Source of the DNA: Pontibacterium sinense
GTDB taxonomy: Bacteria; Pseudomonadota; Gammaproteobacteria; Pseudomonadales; Balneatricaceae
Assembly (NCBI RefSeq): GCF_015209595.1
Contig: NZ_JADEYS010000007.1
Span: 124,001-188,000, forward strand
DNA: 64,000 bases
Direction: 5' to 3'
Part shown: positions 52,866 through 62,994 of the stretch, in pieces
Position numbering within the stretch: the first letter of the stretch is position 1
How the letters are laid out: every line of letters begins with the position of its first letter
Notes under the pieces: model-generated
What the model was told of the DNA's origin: nothing
The model's input: only the letters and a program-made list of their open reading frames with translations
Databases searched by the model: none
Made by a program: the position numbers and the translations under genes

Positions 52866-54011
52866 ATGAAACTTAAGTCCCTTCCCTCATTGGTTCCGTA
52901 TTCTTTGCTGGTTTCTTTGGCTGTGCCGGGTGTTGTTGAGGCGGCTGATGAGAAAACCCGTATCAGCGCCACGGTGGATGCGTATTACAAATCTGATAAC
53001 ACCGCGCTGGGTGGACGCGAGGATGGTTTGGGCTTAGGGCACACCGAGTTATCTGTTCAGCACCAGATTGCAGATCTTTTCAGCGCCCGTTTGACGGCCA
53101 TAGCAGAAGTGAATGATGTGGAGAACAACGGAGATATCGAAGAAGCTTATCTGGAAACCTTGAGTTTACCGGCGGGTCTCTCGGTACGCGCCGGTCGTTT
53201 TCTGGCGGATCTGGGCTATCTGAATGGGCAGCATTCGCATGCGGACAATTTTGTAGAACGTCCTCTGGTCTACCGTGGATTTTTAGGTAATCACTACTTC
53301 GATGATGGTTTGGGTGTACGTGCGGTATTGCCAACGGATTACTACTGGCAACTGAGTGCGGCAGCATTCACCGGCGATCACCTGGGGAATTTTGAGTCAG
53401 GCCCTTCGGTGGGAGCCTGGACCTTGGCAACCAAGGTGGGGGATGACATCGATGAATCCCAGAGTTGGCAGGCCGGGGTGAGTTATCTGCGTAACCGCAT
53501 GGATCTGCATGCTGGTCATGAGGAAGAGCACGAAGAGGAAGAAGATCACGAGCATGAAGAGGAGCATGCAGGGCATAGCCATGGTGCGGCATTCAGTGGA
53601 GAGCACATGTATATCGCCGATGCGGTATGGAAATGGTCACCTTCCGGTAACAACAAGTCCCAGCAGCTCAGCGTTTCAGCAGAGTACTTCAAGGTCACTG
53701 ATATCTCACCTGAAGCGGGTGCGGGTGATCATGACGGCTGGTATACCGCAGCAGTCTATCGTTTCGCACCTGAATGGTCTGTGGGTGTGCGCTACGGTGA
53801 GTTGAATGCCCGACAGGAACACGAAGAGGGGGTGTTTGAAAATGCCGATCTACGTGAAACGACATTGATGGCCGCGTGGAATCCAACGCATACCCAAACC
53901 GTGCGTTTGCAATACACGCATCAGGATGCCGCGGGCATTGAAGGTGAAGACAATGCTGTCACGCTGCAATACCTGATCAGCTTTGGGGCCCACGATGCGC
54001 ACAGTTTCTAA
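52866..54011 (+). CDS. Zinc-regulated outer-membrane porin-like protein with His-rich loop
   Basis: 381 aa. A signal peptide (1-26, ending VVEAADE) precedes an alternating beta-strand pattern and a final strand TLQYLISFGAHDAHSF, consistent with a 12-16 strand barrel. Residues about 217-245 form a His/Glu-rich insert (HAGHEEEHEEEEDHEHEEEH then HAGHSHG) that should bind zinc, probably in an outer loop. First gene behind a Zur box. It likely helps zinc cross the outer membrane when zinc is scarce. The specific family name is not known to me. Confidence 0.8.
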   Translation: MKLKSLPSLVPYSLLVSLAVPGVVEAADEKTRISATVDAYYKSDNTALGGREDGLGLGHTELSVQHQIADLFSARLTAIAEVNDVENNGDIEEAYLETLSLPAGLSVRAGRFLADLGYLNGQHSHADNFVERPLVYRGFLGNHYFDDGLGVRAVLPTDYYWQLSAAAFTGDHLGNFESGPSVGAWTLATKVGDDIDESQSWQAGVSYLRNRMDLHAGHEEEHEEEEDHEHEEEHAGHSHGAAFSGEHMYIADAVWKWSPSGNNKSQQLSVSAEYFKVTDISPEAGAGDHDGWYTAAVYRFAPEWSVGVRYGELNARQEHEEGVFENADLRETTLMAAWNPTHTQTVRLQYTHQDAAGIEGEDNAVTLQYLISFGAHDAHSF

Positions 54012-54894
54012 ACTGCTGGGACTCGCCTGCGTCTGGTTGGTTACGCAGCCAGCCAGCGCCCTGAATATTTTTGCCTGTGAGCCGGAGTGGGCTGCGTTGG
54101 CGCGGGCATTGGCTCCGCAGGCGGATATTTACAGTGCAACACATGTTTATCAGGATCCACATTATATTGAGGCGCGCCCAAGCCTGATTGCACGTTTGCG
54201 GCGGGCTGATATCGCATTTTGCAGTGGCGCTGCGTTGAAGGAGGGTTGGTTGCCGGCTCTCCAACAACGTGCGGCCAATCCGGCTGTCCGCGAGGGTGCG
54301 CCGGGTATGTTTTATGCTGCGGATGTGGTCAGTACGATCGAAAAACATCACGAAGCGCTGGTGGGGCGGGGGCATGTGCATGCTGAAGGTAATCCGCATC
54401 TGCATCTGGACCCTGACCGGGTGCAAACGATTGCCCGCCATTTTAGCCAGCGGTTGATGCAACTTGATCCTGAGCAGGCGCCACAGTATCGGCAGGCGTT
54501 TCAGGTATGGCAGAAGCATTGGAAGCAGAAACGGTTGCAGTGGAAGCAGCAGGCCTTAGCGCTTTCAGGAAAATCTGTTGTTGTGCAGCACTCGACGTTC
54601 TCCTATTTGCTGCGTTGGCTAAAACTAAAACCAGTCGCCGATCTGGAACCTGCGCCGGGTGTATCGCCTACGCTGAGTCATTTGGATACGCTGACAAAGT
54701 CACTTGAAACCGAAAAACCGCTCGCGATCGTGCATAACTGGTATCAGTCAGATAACAGCGCGCGTTGGCTGGCAAAGCGTATCTCTGTGCCGGTGCTGGC
54801 GTTGCCTTCGACGGTCAGTGAAAAGGACGGAATTTCGACGCTTGATCAGTTGTTTGACCACCTGATTGCTGAGCTACGGAGTGCTCAGCTGTGA
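53995..54894 (+). CDS. ZnuA-like metal-binding periplasmic protein
   Basis: 299 aa from the ATG at 53995, 17 bases inside the porin gene. A signal peptide (about 1-22, ending PASALNIF) precedes a cluster A-I solute-binding fold. Likely metal ligands are the His of HVYQDPHY, the HVHAEGNPHLHLDP segment, and the acidic ISTLDQ end. The usual long His-rich loop of ZnuA is short here (GRGHVHAEGNPHLH). It would deliver zinc to the permease encoded next. Confidence 0.8.
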   Translation: MRTVSKLLGLACVWLVTQPASALNIFACEPEWAALARALAPQADIYSATHVYQDPHYIEARPSLIARLRRADIAFCSGAALKEGWLPALQQRAANPAVREGAPGMFYAADVVSTIEKHHEALVGRGHVHAEGNPHLHLDPDRVQTIARHFSQRLMQLDPEQAPQYRQAFQVWQKHWKQKRLQWKQQALALSGKSVVVQHSTFSYLLRWLKLKPVADLEPAPGVSPTLSHLDTLTKSLETEKPLAIVHNWYQSDNSARWLAKRISVPVLALPSTVSEKDGISTLDQLFDHLIAELRSAQL

Positions 54895-55664
54895 ACGACT
54901 GGCTGATACTGCTTCCGCCGCTGGTGGCCGGGCTTTTGGTGTTGTTCAGTCATATGCCGCTGGGTATGCAGGTATTGCAACGCGAGATCGTGTTTATTGA
55001 TCTCGCGATTGCGCAGTTAGCTGCATTAGGTGGCGTCTGGGCAATGCAGTGGGAGTGGGCTTTACTCCCCGTTGAACTGACGCAGATGTTAGGTGGCATT
55101 GTACTGGCATTAACCGGAACCTCTCTGGTGGCAATGATCTGTCGATACCTGCCAGATTACCGAGAGGCGCTGATCGGCTTATTGTATGCATTGTCCGCCA
55201 GTGTGCTGATGGTGTTGTTAGCCTATGACCCACAGGGCAATCGTGCATTATTGCAAAGCCTGAATGGAGATATCCTGTGGGTGAGCTGGTCTCAGATCGG
55301 ATGGCTGGCGCTGGTAACGCCTGTGGTGTGGTTTGTATGCCGTCGTCCAATGGCTACCGGGTTTTATCCTGTTTTTGCTGTATTGGTGACAATCTCTGTG
55401 CCGATCATGGGCATCTATCTGGTGTTTTGTAGTTTGATCGCACCGGCGCTAGTGGTGCGTATGTTAAACGGTCAGCAGCATTGGGGCTGGTTGACCGGAT
55501 TGCTGGGATACCTGATAGGTTTGTTCGTATCGTTGTTGCTGGATTGGCCTGCCGGTGCGACGCTGGTCCTGTCGGTCATAGTTGTTGCGGTGGTCGTTGT
55601 TGTTATCGGCCGTTTTGGTCAGTGTTCTGCTGATGGTTCTACGACTATCACGGCCTCTTCATAA
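54891..55664 (+). CDS. ZnuB-like ABC permease (no ATPase gene beside it)
   Basis: 257 aa with about eight to nine membrane segments. The N-terminal GMQVLQREIVFIDLAIAQLAALG matches the conserved coupling-helix region of the ABC-3 family of zinc/manganese permeases, and SLIAPALVVRML matches the later conserved helix. It starts at GTG inside the stop of the binding-protein gene. No ATP-binding subunit is present on either strand from 52 to 56 kb; it must be supplied from elsewhere, or transport is driven otherwise. Confidence 0.8.
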   Translation: MNDWLILLPPLVAGLLVLFSHMPLGMQVLQREIVFIDLAIAQLAALGGVWAMQWEWALLPVELTQMLGGIVLALTGTSLVAMICRYLPDYREALIGLLYALSASVLMVLLAYDPQGNRALLQSLNGDILWVSWSQIGWLALVTPVVWFVCRRPMATGFYPVFAVLVTISVPIMGIYLVFCSLIAPALVVRMLNGQQHWGWLTGLLGYLIGLFVSLLLDWPAGATLVLSVIVVAVVVVVIGRFGQCSADGSTTITASS

Positions 55665-55680
55665 AAAAGCGATCAAAAAT

Positions 55681-55700
55681 AACCCAGCGGGTTCTGGGTT
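55681..55700. terminator. Weak hairpin after the zinc operon
   Basis: AACCCAG and CTGGGTT around CGGGTT, 16 bases after the permease stop. No T-run follows on the plus strand, so it is a poor intrinsic terminator. Confidence 0.35.
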
Positions 55701-55788
55701 AAGTGAATAGATTACGCTAGAATATGCACCGCTTTATCGGTGTGGTCAGTCTTCGGCTGCCCGATAAATACTCAATTTATCTCTCAAA

Positions 55789-55824
55789 CATAAGACTACT
55801 TATGTGGCCTGTCGTAGGGGCCAC
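55789..55824 (+). promoter_or_regulatory. thrS translational operator: tRNAThr anticodon-arm mimic
   Basis: Two adjacent stem-loops just before the thrS ribosome binding site (AAGGA, 55833-55838). The first is CATAAG-ACTA-CTTATG (55789-55804). The second is GTGGCCT/GGGCCAC (55804-55810 and 55818-55824, one T-G pair) with the seven-base loop GTCGTAG: U at the position of U33, CGU at anticodon positions 34-36 and A at 37. CGU is a threonine anticodon. In E. coli, ThrRS represses its own translation by binding such a mimic in the thrS leader. Confidence 0.75.
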
Positions 55825-55843
55825 CACTGAGCAAGGAAAAGAA

Positions 55844-57751
55844 ATGCCTGTTATTACCCTCCCTGATGGAAGCAAACGTGAGTTCGAACAGTCAGTCACT
55901 GTTTTTGACGTAGCTGCCGATATTGGCGCCGGTTTAGCAAAAGCTACACTGGCGGGCAAAGTAAACGGTGAACTGGTTGATGCAAGTCACACCATCACCG
56001 AAGACAGTGAGCTGTCTATTGTTACGGCACGTGATGATGAAGGCCTCGAGGTGATTCGTCACTCTTGTGCGCATCTGATGGCGATGGCTGTACAGGAACT
56101 GTTTCCTGAAGCTCAGGTGACCATCGGTCCGGTTATCGATGATGGTTTCTATTATGACTTCGCTTACGAGCGTGCATTTACGCCGGAAGACCTGACAGCG
56201 ATCGAGAAAAAGATGGCTGAACTGGCGAAGAAAAACCTGCCGGTGTCCCGCTCGCTGATGAGTCGTGATGAAGCGGTTGAGATGTTTGGGAACATGGGTG
56301 AAAAGTACAAGGTTGAGCTGTTGGAAGCGATTCCGGCGGATCAAGACCTGTCTTTCTACTCTCAGGGCGACTTTATTGATCTGTGCCGTGGCCCACATGT
56401 GCCATCCACTGGTCATATTAAAGCGTTCAAACTGATGAAGGTTGCCGGTGCATACTGGCGTGGCGATTCTAACAACCAGATGCTGCAGCGTATCTACGGT
56501 ACAGCCTGGGGCGACAAGAAAGCGCTGAAAGCTTACTTGCACCGTTTGGAAGAAGCTGAGAAACGCGATCACCGTAAACTGGGTAAACAGCTGAACTTGT
56601 TCCACCTGCAGGAAGAAGCACCGGGCATGGTGTTCTGGCATCCGAATGGTTGGACCTTGTATCAGCAGATCGAAAGTTACATGCGCGCGAAACAGCGTCA
56701 GCACGGTTACAACGAGATCAAAACCCCACAAGTTGTCGAGCGCACCTTGTGGGAGAAATCCGGTCACTGGGATAAGTTCTCTGAGCAGATGTTTACGACT
56801 CACTCTGAGAGCCGTGATTTTGCGATCAAGCCGATGAACTGCCCGTGTCACGTTCAGGTCTTCAATCAGGGCCTGCGTTCATACCGTGATTTGCCGCTGC
56901 GTCTGGCTGAATTTGGCTGCTGTCACCGTAACGAGCCATCGGGCGCGTTACACGGCATCATGCGTGTACGTGGATTTGTGCAGGATGATGCACATATCTT
57001 CTGTGCTGAAAATGCTATTCAGGACGAAGTCGCACGTTTCATCGACTTCTTGCACGAGGTCTACTATGACTTCGGCTTTACCGAAATTATTTACAAGCTG
57101 TCTACCCGTCCAGAACAGCGTGTTGGTTCTGATGAGAGCTGGGACAAAGCTGAGAAGGCTCTGGGTGATGCGCTGGATACTGCTGGTCTGGATTGGGAAG
57201 AGTTGCCGGGTGAAGGTGCCTTCTACGGTCCTAAGATCGAATTCTCCCTGAAAGACTGTCTGGGCCGTGTATGGCAGTGCGGTACGATTCAGGTGGATTT
57301 CTCGATGCCGGGTCGTCTGGGTGCACAGTTTGTTAACGAAGAAGGTGAGCGTGAAACGCCGGTGATGTTGCACCGTGCGATTTTGGGTTCATTTGAACGC
57401 TTTATCGGTATTTTGATTGAAAACTATGCAGGTGCTTTGCCGGCTTGGTTGTCTCCGCTGCAGGCTGTAGTGATGAATATTACCGATAAACAGGGCGAAT
57501 ATTGCGAAAAAGTTGTTCAACGTCTCGAAGAAGCAGGTTTAAGATCACATGCGGACTTGAGAAATGAGAAGATCGGCTTTAAAATTCGCGAGCGTACTTT
57601 ACAGAAGGTTCCTTTCCTTCTGGTAGTAGGTGATAAGGAAGTAGAGTCTGGATCCGTTGCCTTGCGCACTCGGACGGGTGAGGACCTCGGTACCTTATCT
57701 ATAGACGAGTGTATTGCACTGCTCAGCAACAAGATTGCTGAGAAAGGGTAA
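55844..57751 (+). CDS. thrS: Threonyl-tRNA synthetase
   Basis: 635 aa (E. coli 642) from the ATG at 55844 (MPVITLPDG) behind AAGGA; the frame extends 40 codons into the leader. N-terminal TGS domain (about 1-60), editing domain with [16 protein letters not shown] (near 75), then a class II catalytic core with the zinc-binding Cys in KPMNCPCHV (near 332), motif 2 [13 protein letters not shown], and a C-terminal anticodon domain. It heads the thrS-infC-rpmI-rplT-pheST block and is probably autoregulated through the leader. Confidence 0.97.
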   Translation: MPVITLPDGSKREFEQSVTVFDVAADIGAGLAKATLAGKVNGELVDASHTITEDSELSIVTARDDEGLEVIRHSCAHLMAMAVQELFPEAQVTIGPVIDDGFYYDFAYERAFTPEDLTAIEKKMAELAKKNLPVSRSLMSRDEAVEMFGNMGEKYKVELLEAIPADQDLSFYSQGDFIDLCRGPHVPSTGHIKAFKLMKVAGAYWRGDSNNQMLQRIYGTAWGDKKALKAYLHRLEEAEKRDHRKLGKQLNLFHLQEEAPGMVFWHPNGWTLYQQIESYMRAKQRQHGYNEIKTPQVVERTLWEKSGHWDKFSEQMFTTHSESRDFAIKPMNCPCHVQVFNQGLRSYRDLPLRLAEFGCCHRNEPSGALHGIMRVRGFVQDDAHIFCAENAIQDEVARFIDFLHEVYYDFGFTEIIYKLSTRPEQRVGSDESWDKAEKALGDALDTAGLDWEELPGEGAFYGPKIEFSLKDCLGRVWQCGTIQVDFSMPGRLGAQFVNEEGERETPVMLHRAILGSFERFIGILIENYAGALPAWLSPLQAVVMNITDKQGEYCEKVVQRLEEAGLRSHADLRNEKIGFKIRERTLQKVPFLLVVGDKEVESGSVALRTRTGEDLGTLSIDECIALLSNKIAEKG

Positions 57752-57781
57752 CTGGAAAAAATCTGATCAGGAGATAGTACC

Positions 57782-58324
57782 ATCAGGCGTGATAACAGAA
57801 GGAACCCTCGCCGCGAGCAGGGTCCAATGATTAACGAAAATATCCGTGCGACACAATGCCGACTGATCGGTCCAGACGGTGGCCAAATTGGCGTTGTACC
57901 GTTTAAAGATGCTCTTGAGGCAGCTCAGGAAGCAGGACTTGACCTTGTACAGATCGCTGATTCCGATCCCATCGTTTGTAAAGTGATGGATTACGGAAAG
58001 CATGTGTACGAACAGAAGAAGCAGGCTGCTGAAGCGAAGAAGAAGCAGCACCAGATTCAGGTCAAGGAAGTGAAATTCCGTCCTAATACGGAAGATGGGG
58101 ATTATCAGGTAAAACTACGCAACCTGATACGTTTCCTGGAATCCGGAGACAAGGCAAAGGTAACCTTGCGTTACCGCGGTCGTGAGATGGCCCATCAGGA
58201 ACTGGGTATGCAGCTAATGCGCCGGATCGAAGAAGATCTGGTGGAGCTGGGTACCGTTGAACAGCGTCCTAAGATGGAAGGTCGTCAATTGACCATGATG
58301 ATTGCTCCGAAGAAGAAAAAGTAA
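57782..58324 (+). CDS. infC: Translation initiation factor IF-3, ATC start codon
   Basis: 180 aa. The protein begins at ATC (57782), with AGGAG at 57769-57773 and the N-terminal sequence [20 protein letters not shown] typical of IF3 in this lineage; the first ATG (57827) would cut off the conserved basic head. Domain N holds [14 protein letters not shown], domain [14 protein letters not shown] and the final [11 protein letters not shown]3 rejects non-AUG starts, so a rare start lets it limit its own synthesis, as shown for the AUU start in E. coli. Confidence 0.93.
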   Translation: MRRDNRRNPRREQGPMINENIRATQCRLIGPDGGQIGVVPFKDALEAAQEAGLDLVQIADSDPIVCKVMDYGKHVYEQKKQAAEAKKKQHQIQVKEVKFRPNTEDGDYQVKLRNLIRFLESGDKAKVTLRYRGREMAHQELGMQLMRRIEEDLVELGTVEQRPKMEGRQLTMMIAPKKKK

Positions 58325-58340
58325 CCTGCATCTCATCATA

Positions 58341-58380
58341 CCCGTGACTGCTTCGTAAGAAGTGGCCGCGGGTTTTGTTG
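58341..58380 (+). terminator. Stem-loop between infC and rpmI (terminator or L20 control site)
   Basis: CCCGTG with CGCGGG encloses an inner stem CTTC-GTAA-GAAG capped by a GNRA-type tetraloop, and TTTTGTTGTTT follows. It may be a partial terminator or attenuator; in many bacteria L20 binds structured RNA here to control rpmI-rplT. Confidence 0.6.
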
Positions 58381-58424
58381 TTTGTCAGGTGAAAAATAAT
58401 CAAACGAATGCGTGGAGATTAGTA

Positions 58425-58619
58425 ATGCCTAAAATGAAATCTTGCCGCGGTGCGGCTAAGCGTTTTAAGAAAACTGCCAACGGCTTCAAGCACAAGCAGT
58501 CTTACACAAGTCACATTCTGACTAAGAAATCTACCAAGCGTAAGCGTCAGCTGCGTCCAATGATGCAGGTTCACGCTGCTGATCAGGCTCTGATCAAACG
58601 CATGCTGCCATACATCTAA
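58425..58619 (+). CDS. rpmI: Ribosomal protein L35
   Basis: 64 aa from the ATG at 58425 ([17 protein letters not shown]), highly basic, with the L35 hallmarks GFKHKQSY and [13 protein letters not shown] at 58414-58417. Component of the 50S subunit, cotranscribed with rplT. Confidence 0.97.
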   Translation: MPKMKSCRGAAKRFKKTANGFKHKQSYTSHILTKKSTKRKRQLRPMMQVHAADQALIKRMLPYI

Positions 58620-58668
58620 GTATTGGTTTTTATTTTTTAGTTTAAGAATTTGAAAAAGGAAGATTGTC

Positions 58669-59025
58669 ATGGCTCGCGTTAAACGTGGTGTGATTGCTCG
58701 TCGTCGTCATAAAAAAGTCCTGAAACAGGCAAAAGGTTACTACGGTGCTCGTTCTCGAGTATTCCGCGTAGCAAAACAGGCAGTTATTAAAGCTGGTCAG
58801 TATGCATACCGTGACCGTCGTCAGCGTAAGCGTCAGTTCCGCGCACTGTGGATTGCACGTATCAACGCTGCTGCACGTATCAACGGCATGTCCTACAGCC
58901 GTTTCATCGCTGGTCTGAAAAAGGCTAACGTTGAAATCGACCGTAAGGTTCTGGCTGACCTGGCTGTATACGAGCAGGCTGGTTTTGCCGCTGTTGTAGA
59001 GAAAGCGAAAGCTGCTCTAGCATAA
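58669..59025 (+). CDS. rplT: Ribosomal protein L20
   Basis: 118 aa, starting [19 protein letters not shown] with [15 protein letters not shown] and RIGAN-type region [17 protein letters not shown]. An early 50S assembly protein; in E. coli it also represses translation of rpmI and itself. Followed by a strong terminator. Confidence 0.98.
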   Translation: MARVKRGVIARRRHKKVLKQAKGYYGARSRVFRVAKQAVIKAGQYAYRDRRQRKRQFRALWIARINAAARINGMSYSRFIAGLKKANVEIDRKVLADLAVYEQAGFAAVVEKAKAALA

Positions 59026-59058
59026 GCGACCCACCTCTTGTAGGTAATTGATTCTTTG

Positions 59059-59094
59059 AATAGGGGAAGGGCGCAAGCTCTTCCCCTATTTTTT
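59059..59094 (+). terminator. Terminator after rplT
   Basis: 14-bp stem AATAGGGGAAGGGC/GCTCTTCCCCTATT (one G-T pair) with a GCAA tetraloop, followed by a T-run. It separates the ribosomal genes from pheST, where read-through or a new promoter would be needed. Confidence 0.95.
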
Positions 59095-59192
59095 GGGAAC
59101 TCTGGTGAGCCTGTTTTGGCAGGTTGAATCAACAATATCATGCCGAGTCGGCTGAGCAGAGTTTCTGGAAAACGCTGCACGTACATATCTAA

Positions 59193-60209
<1,017 letters not shown>

Positions 60210-60270
60210 TTACAGGCACTGATAAGCATCGAGTCATAACGATTAACAACAGAATTCCCGGGAAAACAGA

Positions 60271-62670
60271 ATGAAATTCAGCGAACAGTGGTTGCGCGAG
60301 CTGGTAAACCCAGCAGTAGATACAGCGGAACTGGCCCATCAGGTAACAATGGCCGGTTTGGAAGTAGATGAAGTTGAAGCGGTTGCTAAAGACTTCTCCG
60401 GCGTTATCGTCGGTGAGATTCTGACAGCCGAGCAGCATCCTAATGCGGATAAGCTGCAGGTCTGTAAAGTCAGCAATGGTAGCGAAGAGTTTCAGGTGGT
60501 ATGCGGTGCACCCAATGCACGTGCGGGCCTGAAAACAGCCTTTGCGACGGTGGGTGCTGTTCTGCCTACACCTGATGGCGACGCCTTCAAAATCAAAAAA
60601 GCCAAACTGCGTCAGGTAGAGTCTTTCGGCATGTTGTGTGCGGAAGATGAGCTGGGCCTGTCTGAAGATCACGGCGGTATCATGGAGCTGGCGGCGGATG
60701 CACCTGTTGGCGCTGATCTGCGTGAGTACCTGAATCTGGACGACATGATTATCGATGTCGACCTGACACCTAACCGTGCTGACTGTCTGAGCATTAGCGG
60801 TATCGCGCGTGAAGTGGGTGTGCTGTTCAAGGCGCCGGTCACTTACGTTGAGACGAAGGTCACTGAGCCTGCGATCGCTGATACCTTCCCGATTGCATTG
60901 GAAGCAACACAGCAGTGTCCTCGCTTTGTGGGTCGTGTGATCCGTAATGTTAACGTGCAGGCTCAGACCCCATTGTGGATGGTTGAAAAGCTGCGTCGCG
61001 CGGGTGTGCGTTCTATCGATCCGGTGGTTGATATCACCAACTACGTACTGCAAGAGCTGGGTCAGCCGATGCATGCGTATGACCTGAACAAGCTGTCCGG
61101 CAGCATTATCGCTCGTATGGCTGAGCAGGACGAAAAGCTGACACTGCTGGATGGTCAGGAAGTTTCGTTGAACGACGACACGCTGGTTATCGCTGACCAG
61201 AACGGTGCCTTGGGTATCGCGGGTGTTATGGGTGGCGAAGCGTCCGGTGTGACCGCTGAAACCAAACACGTTTTCTTCGAAGCGGCATTTTTTAATCCGA
61301 TCTCGATTGCTGGGCGCGCGCGCTCTTACGGTCTGCATACAGATGCTTCTCACCGCTTTGAGCGTGGTGTGGATTGGCAGCTGCAGGTTAAAGCGATGGA
61401 GCGTGCAACCGAGCTGCTGCTGGATATCTGTGGTGGTGAAGCCGGTCCGGTGACCGAAGTGGCCAGCGAAGATAACCTGCCAAAAGTTGAAAAAGTACGT
61501 CTGCGTCACGCTAAAGTGAACAGCTATCTGTCTTTTGATATGCCGGTTGCAGAGATCGAAGAGATCCTGACCCGCCTAGGTATGACAGTGACCAAAGACG
61601 GCGATGACGCTTGGCTGATTGATGTTCCGTCTTACCGTTTCGACATCAGCATTGAAGTTGATCTGATTGAAGAGCTGGCACGTGTTTACGGTTACAACAA
61701 CCTGCCGGTACGTGTACCAAAAGCGTCTCTGCCTTTTAAAGCCGATGTGGAAGCGAATATCGGTCTGGGCCATATTCGTCGTACATTGATTGCTCAGGGT
61801 TACCAGGAAGCGATCACCTACAGCTTTATCGAAGCGGGTCTGCAGGAAAAATTCGACGATCAGAACAAAGCGGTTGCCTTAGCCAACCCAATCACGGCTG
61901 AGATGGCTGTGATGCGTACAACTGTATGGCCGGGTCTGGTTAAAGCGGTTCAGTACAATCAGAACCGTCAGCAGAGCCGTATCCGTTTGTTCGAGACTGG
62001 CCAGCGCTTCCTGCCTCGCGGTGAGAACATGGCTGATATGCTGCAAGAGAATGTTGTTGCCGGTGTGGTAACAGGTTCACGTGATCCTGAAGGTTGGACA
62101 GCAAGCAATGAATCCGTTGATTTCTTCGATGTGAAGGCTGAAGTGGAATCACTTCTGGCGCTGGCGGGTTCTGCTGAAGAGTTTACCTTTGTCTCCGGTC
62201 GTCACGTCGCGCTGCATCCGGGTCAAACTGCGGTGATCAAGCGTAACGGCGAAGAGATTGGTTATCTGGGTGCGATGCATCCAAGTCTGGCAAAAGATCT
62301 GAGTCTGTCCGGCGCGGTATATCTGTTTGAACTGAAGTTGGAAGCGATCACCGCCGGTCGTCTGCCGCGCTACTCTGAATTGTCCAAATTCCCTGAGTCT
62401 CGTCGTGATCTGGCGCTGATTGTGGATGAACAGGTGGCTTTTGAAGATCTGCGTCAGAGTGCAGCTGAAAATGCTGGTGAGTTCCTGCAAAACGTGACAC
62501 TTTTCGATGTATACCAGGGCCAAGGTATTGAAGTTGGACGAAAAAGTCTTGCTCTGGGCTTGACCTGGCAGCATCCATCGCGCACTCTTAATGATGACGA
62601 AATTAATGGAGCAGTTGACTCCGTTATCACTGCGCTGAACACCAAATTTGGCGCATCATTGCGAGAGTAA
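60271..62670 (+). CDS. pheT: Phenylalanyl-tRNA synthetase beta subunit
   Basis: 799 aa. The N-terminal EMAP-like tRNA-binding domain (about 40-150) has HPNADKLQVCKV and VCGAPNARAGLKTAFA; the B3/B4 editing domain (about 210-390) has PNRADCLSISGIARE before it; B5 and a C-terminal ferredoxin-like anticodon-binding domain (about 705-799) follow. Corrects Tyr-tRNAPhe. Length and order match E. coli PheT (795 aa). 61 bases after pheS. Confidence 0.97.
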   Translation: MKFSEQWLRELVNPAVDTAELAHQVTMAGLEVDEVEAVAKDFSGVIVGEILTAEQHPNADKLQVCKVSNGSEEFQVVCGAPNARAGLKTAFATVGAVLPTPDGDAFKIKKAKLRQVESFGMLCAEDELGLSEDHGGIMELAADAPVGADLREYLNLDDMIIDVDLTPNRADCLSISGIAREVGVLFKAPVTYVETKVTEPAIADTFPIALEATQQCPRFVGRVIRNVNVQAQTPLWMVEKLRRAGVRSIDPVVDITNYVLQELGQPMHAYDLNKLSGSIIARMAEQDEKLTLLDGQEVSLNDDTLVIADQNGALGIAGVMGGEASGVTAETKHVFFEAAFFNPISIAGRARSYGLHTDASHRFERGVDWQLQVKAMERATELLLDICGGEAGPVTEVASEDNLPKVEKVRLRHAKVNSYLSFDMPVAEIEEILTRLGMTVTKDGDDAWLIDVPSYRFDISIEVDLIEELARVYGYNNLPVRVPKASLPFKADVEANIGLGHIRRTLIAQGYQEAITYSFIEAGLQEKFDDQNKAVALANPITAEMAVMRTTVWPGLVKAVQYNQNRQQSRIRLFETGQRFLPRGENMADMLQENVVAGVVTGSRDPEGWTASNESVDFFDVKAEVESLLALAGSAEEFTFVSGRHVALHPGQTAVIKRNGEEIGYLGAMHPSLAKDLSLSGAVYLFELKLEAITAGRLPRYSELSKFPESRRDLALIVDEQVAFEDLRQSAAENAGEFLQNVTLFDVYQGQGIEVGRKSLALGLTWQHPSRTLNDDEINGAVDSVITALNTKFGASLRE

Positions 62671-62688
62671 TCGACAAGGGTGGCTGTC

Positions 62689-62994
62689 ATGAGCTCATTG
62701 ACTAAAGCTGACATGGCCGAGCGTCTTTTCGAAGAGCTGGGTTTGAATAAACGTGAAGCCAAAGATATGGTCGAGGCGTTTTTCGATGAAATTCGTGAAA
62801 GTCTGGCGATCAATGAGCAAGTGAAGTTGTCAGGCTTTGGCAACTTCGATCTGCGGGATAAAGGTCAGCGACCTGGCCGGAATCCTAAAACGGGTGAAGA
62901 AGTGCCTATCTCGGCTCGCCGGGTGGTCACTTTCCGTCCGGGGCAGAAACTTAAGGATCGTGTAGAGGCTTATGCGGGAAGCAGAGACCAGTAA
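62689..62994 (+). CDS. ihfA: Integration host factor alpha subunit
   Basis: 101 aa from the ATG at 62689 ([20 protein letters not shown]) with AAGGG upstream. DNABII fold: [20 protein letters not shown], whose conserved proline at the tip of the beta-ribbon kinks DNA, then [10 protein letters not shown]. Works as a heterodimer with IhfB in nucleoid architecture and at sigma54 promoters, including activators of the HoxA type. Follows pheT as in other Gammaproteobacteria. Confidence 0.97.
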   Translation: MSSLTKADMAERLFEELGLNKREAKDMVEAFFDEIRESLAINEQVKLSGFGNFDLRDKGQRPGRNPKTGEEVPISARRVVTFRPGQKLKDRVEAYAGSRDQ

